A stretch of DNA of 8,510 nucleotides from Burkholderia sp. (GTDB lineage: Bacteria > Pseudomonadota > Gammaproteobacteria > Burkholderiales > Burkholderiaceae): positions 1-8,510 of the forward strand of contig JASLEG010000023.1 in the NCBI GenBank assembly GCA_030151225.1. Reading direction: 5' to 3'. Shown piece by piece: positions 5,936-8,510 of the stretch; the stretch's first letter is position 1, and every line of letters starts with the position of its first letter. A program made the translations under genes and the position numbers. The notes beneath the pieces are model-generated. The model ran no database searches. It saw only the letters and a list, made by a program, of their open reading frames with translations, and had not been told where the DNA came from.

Positions 5936-5979
5936 TTGTGCGCCGATTGTAGCAGTCACATACTGGCACCAAGTTACCA
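5936..5979 (+). promoter_or_regulatory. Candidate azoR promoter and HxlR operator
   Basis: TTGTGC (5936-5941), a 17-nt spacer and CATACT (5959-5964) form a reasonable promoter, with a start near 5971. The sequence ACTGGCACCAAGT (5962-5974), followed by TACC, is an imperfect inverted repeat overlapping the -10 and start site, where a repressor would block transcription. A second small inverted repeat, TACC/GGTA (5909-5919), overlaps the hxlR ribosome binding site. Operator assignments are tentative. Confidence 0.45.
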
Positions 5980-5994
5980 AAAGGAACCAACCAG

Positions 5995-6609
5995 ATGAAA
6001 CTCCTGCATATCGACAGCAGCGTCACCGGCGCGCATTCGGTCTCCCGCGAACTGTCCCGCCTGATCGTCGACACGCTCGGCGCGGCCAGCAAGCTCGACG
6101 TCACCTACCGCGACCTCGTCGCCGACGATCTGCCGCACTTCACCGCCGCCACGGCGCCCACCGCCCATCAGCTCTCGCAGGCCGCGCCCGCAACGGACGC
6201 CGCGCAGCAGGCCGCACGCGCCACCAGCGACGCAATCCTGAAAGAGTTCATCGAGGCGGACGTGATCGTGCTAGGCGTGCCGATGTACAACTTCACGGTG
6301 CCGTCGCAGTTGAAGGCGTGGCTTGACCGGGTCGTGGTGCCGGGCACCACCTTCCGTCGCGGCGCGAACGGCATCGAGGGTCTGGCCGGCGGCAAGCGCG
6401 TGCTGCTCGCCATCTCGCGCGGCGGAGTGTACGACGAGGCCTCCCCGGCGCGCACGTTCGAACACGGCGAATCGCTGCTGCGCGCCGTTCTGGGCTTCCT
6501 CGGCGTGAGCCGGATCGAAAGCGTGGTGGCCGAAGGCCTGATCGTGGCCGAGACGAAGGACGCGACGATCGCCGCGGCGCGCGAGGCCGCTCGACGCATC
6601 GCAGCCTGA
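5995..6609 (+). CDS. azoR: FMN-dependent NADH-azoreductase / quinone reductase, AzoR-like
   Basis: The 204-residue flavodoxin-fold protein matches AzoR (formerly AcpD), a cytosolic FMN enzyme that reduces quinones and azo compounds by two-electron transfer from NAD(P)H. Visible features are the N-terminal phosphate-binding loop HIDSSVTGAHSVSREL (5-20), the FMN-binding VPMYNFTVPSQLKAWLD (95-111), TTFRRGANGIEGL (118-130) and SRGGVY (141-146). Length equals the family norm. The ATG at 5995 is preceded by AAGGA with 9 nt spacing. Its stop lies 11 bp before the dioxygenase gene, so the two are probably one transcript. The divergent HxlR gene is the likely repressor, with quinones or other electrophiles as likely inducers. 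Confidence 0.93.
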   Translation: MKLLHIDSSVTGAHSVSRELSRLIVDTLGAASKLDVTYRDLVADDLPHFTAATAPTAHQLSQAAPATDAAQQAARATSDAILKEFIEADVIVLGVPMYNFTVPSQLKAWLDRVVVPGTTFRRGANGIEGLAGGKRVLLAISRGGVYDEASPARTFEHGESLLRAVLGFLGVSRIESVVAEGLIVAETKDATIAAAREAARRIAA

Positions 6610-6620
6610 CACGACCGACG

Positions 6621-7445
6621 ATGCAACACCGACTGCCCACCTACTTCCTCTCGCACGGTGGCGGCCCTTGGCCGTGGATGAAGCACGTCAGGCCCGGCGT
6701 GTACGAGAGGCTCGAGGCCTCACTGATCGAAATACGTAGCGAACTGCGCGAATCGCCTCGCGCGGTGCTGATGATCTCGGGACACTGGGAAGCCGACCGC
6801 TTCCTGCTGTCTGCCGCCGCGCAACCGCCGATGCTGTACGACTACACCGGCTTCCCGCCGTACACCTATTGCATTCGCTACGACGCGCCCGGCGACCCGG
6901 CGCTGGCGCACACGGTGCACGAGATGCTGACGCGCGGCGGCATGCCGAGCGGGCTGGACCCGCATCGCGGCTACGATCACGGCACGTTTTCGCTGATGCA
7001 TGCCCTGTATCCGGAGGCGCGACTTCCGGTGGTGCAGCTCTCGATGAAGCGCGATTTCGATCCCGCCGAGCACATCGAGATGGGCAGGCTGCTCGCGCCG
7101 CTACGTGACGAAGGCGTGCTGATCGTCGGCAGCGGCTTCAGCTTCCACGACACGCGCGGCATCCTCAGTGGCGCGGGCCAGCGCGCATCCGCCGAATTCG
7201 ACGGGTGGCTCGCCGACACACTGCTGCATGCCGCACCGGAAGCACGTCGTCGCCGCTTGATCGACTGGACAGGCGCGCCATCCGCACGCGCGGCGCATCC
7301 TCGCGAGGATCACCTGATCCCGTTGATGGTGGCGCTCGGCGCGGCCGGCGACGACCGAGGCGCGCTCGTTTATCACGAACGCGATTTCATGGGCGCCATC
7401 ACCGCTTCGAGCTATCGCTTCGGCGAACCGCCGCCGGCGGCGTAG
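6621..7445 (+). CDS. Class III extradiol ring-cleavage dioxygenase, YgiD / DODA-like
   Basis: The 274-residue product matches the LigB-type dioxygenase family that includes plant DOPA 4,5-dioxygenase and bacterial YgiD. These enzymes use a divalent metal (iron in active dioxygenases) to open catechol rings next to the diol. Candidate metal ligands and catalytic histidines are visible: H12 in LSHGGGPW, H55 in ISGHWEAD, H120 in GYDHGTF, H176 in GSGFSFHD, and H226/H231 in HPREDHLIPL. The H12/H55/H176 arrangement with the late HPREDHLIPL block is typical of the family. It has no signal peptide. The ATG at 6621 follows azoR by 11 bp with only a weak purine stretch, so translation may be coupled. 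The physiological substrate is unknown; a catechol or hydroquinone made by the neighbouring reductase is a sensible guess. Confidence 0.92.
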   Translation: MQHRLPTYFLSHGGGPWPWMKHVRPGVYERLEASLIEIRSELRESPRAVLMISGHWEADRFLLSAAAQPPMLYDYTGFPPYTYCIRYDAPGDPALAHTVHEMLTRGGMPSGLDPHRGYDHGTFSLMHALYPEARLPVVQLSMKRDFDPAEHIEMGRLLAPLRDEGVLIVGSGFSFHDTRGILSGAGQRASAEFDGWLADTLLHAAPEARRRRLIDWTGAPSARAAHPREDHLIPLMVALGAAGDDRGALVYHERDFMGAITASSYRFGEPPPAA

Positions 7446-7548
7446 GCGCCCGCGGCTTGGCACACACCGCGTCCCACACCATCATGACTCCGCGAATCGC
7501 GGTGTCGAGCACCACGTGGCGCGTGCCGTTGCGCGCCAGCGGCGTCAT
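7399..7548 (-). other. Small unassigned minus-strand frame beginning MTPLARNG
   Basis: Immediately after the OrfB shard, in a different frame, the minus strand encodes 49 residues: MTPLARNGTRHVVLDTAIRG, then VMMVWDAVCAKP and a proline/arginine-rich tail. The first 30 residues have a natural-looking composition and could be part of the shard's original protein after a frameshift, or the cut end of another gene. The last 16 codons overlap the 3' end of the dioxygenase antisense and are probably meaningless. No ribosome binding site is clear. I do not recognise the family. Confidence 0.25.
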
Positions 7549-7549
7549 G

Positions 7550-7654
7550 CAAGTTCTCTTCCGCGTACAACCGCTCCACGCGCTTCTGGTTCACGATCAT
7601 GCCCAACTGCCACAGTTGCGGATAAACAATGCCGGAGCCATAGCGGCGGCGCCG
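7550..7654 (-). pseudogene. Fragment of an IS3-type transposase OrfB
   Basis: Thirty-five minus-strand codons read RRRRYGSGIVYPQLWQLGMI followed by VNQKRVERLYAEENL. This matches the OrfB segment before the DDE domain, usually of the form RYGYR...LLR..G..VNHKRV.RLYREE.L. A stop codon (TAG, 7657-7655) lies directly upstream and the similarity ends after ENL. No catalytic DDE residues, OrfA or terminal repeats are found nearby, so it is a shard of an old insertion in the opposite orientation to the IS at 8166. The similarity is from memory of the family. Confidence 0.6.
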
Positions 7655-7657
7655 CTA

Positions 7658-8165
7658 AGACAACGCGACGATTTGCACTCGCAAGTGCATAATTGCGGTC
7701 CGGTACAGGCTGATAGCGACAGGCACTGCCGCTAATGCCGCCCGCTCGCTATTCGCATCGCTCGCGATGCGTACCTCCCCTGAGTAAACGCTATCTGCCG
7801 ATCTGTCGCCGCCTGACTTTTTCAGGGACTCGAACTCGGCGCGGACCACTGACAGGCACTAAGAGCCGCTTATGTGGACGCCTCCCGGATTGCAAGCTGG
7901 GTTTTGCAGATAGGCTACAGGTCAAGGCAGCACGCTTATGTCCGGCCCGTTGATGCAGGCCGTTTAGCCTGCTGGCCCATATGGAATTCGCTGACGAGGG
8001 TCTCAGCTAACACTCGAACTCGAAGGTTCACGGCTCTTACCAGACTTGCCTCGTCCCGGTCCAACCTGTCATCCATCATGCAATTCGTTGCTTGCGCTCC
8101 TTGGTGAGGGAATCTACAACTCGCAATGTGTCGCGGAACGGCACCCGTTATGCATGGGCAGATGC
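7658..8165. other. Gene-poor accessory stretch with short repeats
   Basis: About 500 bp of lower-GC sequence without a supported gene. Short perfect inverted repeats occur: TGCACT/AGTGCA (7674-7689), CGCATCGC/GCGATGCG (7754-7771) and GCAGGC/GCCTGC (7955-7972); another, TAGCGGC/GCCGCTA (7641-7657), borders the stretch. Direct repeats are GACAGGCACT (7718-7727, 7851-7860) and CGCTTATGT (7867-7875, 7933-7941). Minus-strand frames 7655-7849 and 7936-8355 have no ribosome binding site or family signature, and the second runs through the IS end, so I do not call genes. The stretch looks like mobile-element debris. Confidence 0.5.
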
Positions 8166-8245
8166 TGACCTCCTCCCGAAAAACCATAGCGGCGAAAACT
8201 GGAGATTTCCGGCAGATTTGAAACCCTGACGGGCGGGAGGTTTGC

Positions 8246-8457
8246 ATGAAGAAATCGAGGTAGACGGAGGAGCAGATTGCCTTCGCGCTGAAGCAGGCCG
8301 AGCTGGGCACCACGGTCGCGGAAGTTTGCCGGAAGATGGGCGTTTCGGACGCCACCTTCTACAACTGGAAGAGGAAAATGCCCGCCTCAAGCGCATGGTG
8401 GCCGACCTCAGCCTGGACAAGCAGATGCTGCAGGAGGTGGTGCAAAAAAAGCTATGA
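8246..8457 (+). pseudogene. Broken IS407-group OrfA (helix-turn-helix part of transposase)
   Basis: OrfA of IS3 elements supplies the DNA-binding helix-turn-helix and leucine zipper. ATG at 8246, with GGGAGG 5 nt upstream, opens MKKSR, then TAG (8261-8263) interrupts at codon 6, where relatives have Tyr or Phe. The frame continues TEEQIAFALKQAELGTTVAE through CRKMGVSDATFYNWK to 8370. The C-terminal part, LEEENARLKRMVADLSLDKQ to VVQKKL, lies in another frame up to the stop at 8455-8457. The linker that normally follows YNWK (KKYGGLG...LRRLRQ) is missing. The break lies at CTGGAAGA (8365-8372), which would occur at both edges of the lost segment. Functional OrfA cannot be made without readthrough and frame restoration. 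Confidence 0.88.
8444..8451 (+). promoter_or_regulatory. A7-G slippery site for -1 frameshifting into OrfB
   Basis: Seven A residues followed by G place A AAA AAG in the C-terminal OrfA frame. A -1 slip there enters the OrfB frame, as in IS3-family elements that make an OrfAB fusion transposase. The OrfA stop overlaps the OrfB ATG as ATGA at 8454-8457. Confidence 0.75.
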
Positions 8458-8510
8458 AGCCGGCACGCAAACGCGCGCTGGCTGACTTCTTGATCCAGGC
8501 TTATCGCGTC
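8454..8510 (+). CDS. IS407-group transposase OrfB, first 19 codons
   Basis: The frame starts at ATG 8454, overlaps the OrfA stop by 4 nt and reads MKPARKRALADFLIQAYRV up to the window edge. This resembles OrfB N-termini of IS407-group elements, which begin MKPARKRELV and continue toward the DDE integrase domain. The catalytic part is outside the window, so it cannot be judged intact or not. Confidence 0.8.
   Translation, partial: MKPARKRALADFLIQAYRV

Larger units (their letters stand above)
8166..8510 (+). mobile_element. Insertion sequence, IS3 family IS407 group, left part
   Basis: The element appears to begin with the terminal TGACCTCCTCCCG at 8166; IS3-family elements usually start with TG. 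It carries OrfA from 8246 and the start of OrfB at 8454, and continues past the window edge. The bases before the end, ATGC (8162-8165), would be the target duplication if the element made a 4-bp one, as this group does; the right end is needed to confirm it. The exact left boundary is inferred from the TG start and its 80-bp distance to OrfA. Confidence 0.7.

Noticed and set aside
7655..7849. 64-codon minus-strand frame beginning MVRAEFESLKKSGG
   Set aside because: No ribosome binding site, no family resemblance, bounded by stops and lying among repeats; not enough to call a gene.
7641..8000. Short repeats considered as a CRISPR array
   Set aside because: Repeats are only 9-10 bases, occur twice each and are not regularly spaced; no cas gene is present.
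7936..8355. 139-codon minus-strand frame
   Set aside because: It crosses the inferred IS left end and is antisense to OrfA; the part outside the IS has no recognisable family.

Overview
The window is high-GC proteobacterial DNA. Codon use, a VgrG-type gene, an ornithine-lipid acyltransferase, a DUF2288 protein and an IS407-group IS3 element all point to Burkholderia or a close relative. I inferred this from protein resemblance and could not run a search. No clearly novel multi-gene defence or secretion system is visible. The window joins conserved chromosomal genes to two low-GC accessory patches and a decaying mobile-element zone at the right end.

Layout. 1-816 (minus) is the N-terminal part of a type VI secretion VgrG spike gene that runs off the left edge. 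An AT-rich control region (about 820-1140) precedes it, with a good sigma70-like promoter and a nested palindrome. 1311-3012 (plus) is a two-gene unit: a DUF2288 protein and a DinF-like MATE efflux pump. A small lipoprotein gene (3019-3210, minus) meets it tail to tail. Next come two minus-strand genes: sixA (phosphohistidine phosphatase, 4413-4871), followed by olsB (ornithine N-acyltransferase, 3389-4207) with a strong intrinsic terminator. A tRNA-Pro(TGG) gene with its own promoter and terminator lies at 4983-5059 (plus). 5102-5490 has no recognisable gene and may be a decayed insertion next to the tRNA.

5491-5901 (minus) encodes an HxlR-family redox-type repressor. It is divergent from an azoR-like FMN quinone/azo reductase (5995-6609) and a LigB/YgiD-type extradiol dioxygenase (6621-7445). 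The three together look like a quinone/catechol stress module: the regulator's conserved cysteine may sense electrophiles, AzoR would reduce quinones, and the dioxygenase could open catecholic rings. 7446-8165 is gene-poor, carries a shard of an IS3-type OrfB and several short repeats, and ends at the left end of an IS407-group insertion sequence. That element's OrfA is broken by a stop codon and a frame-shifting junction, and its OrfB runs off the right edge.

The most interesting regulatory signal is upstream of olsB: four copies of an NTGWCAC heptamer in 11-bp register, resembling a PhoB (PHO box) array, with a -10-like hexamer 10 nt beyond the last copy. An 11-base string from this array recurs upstream of sixA.
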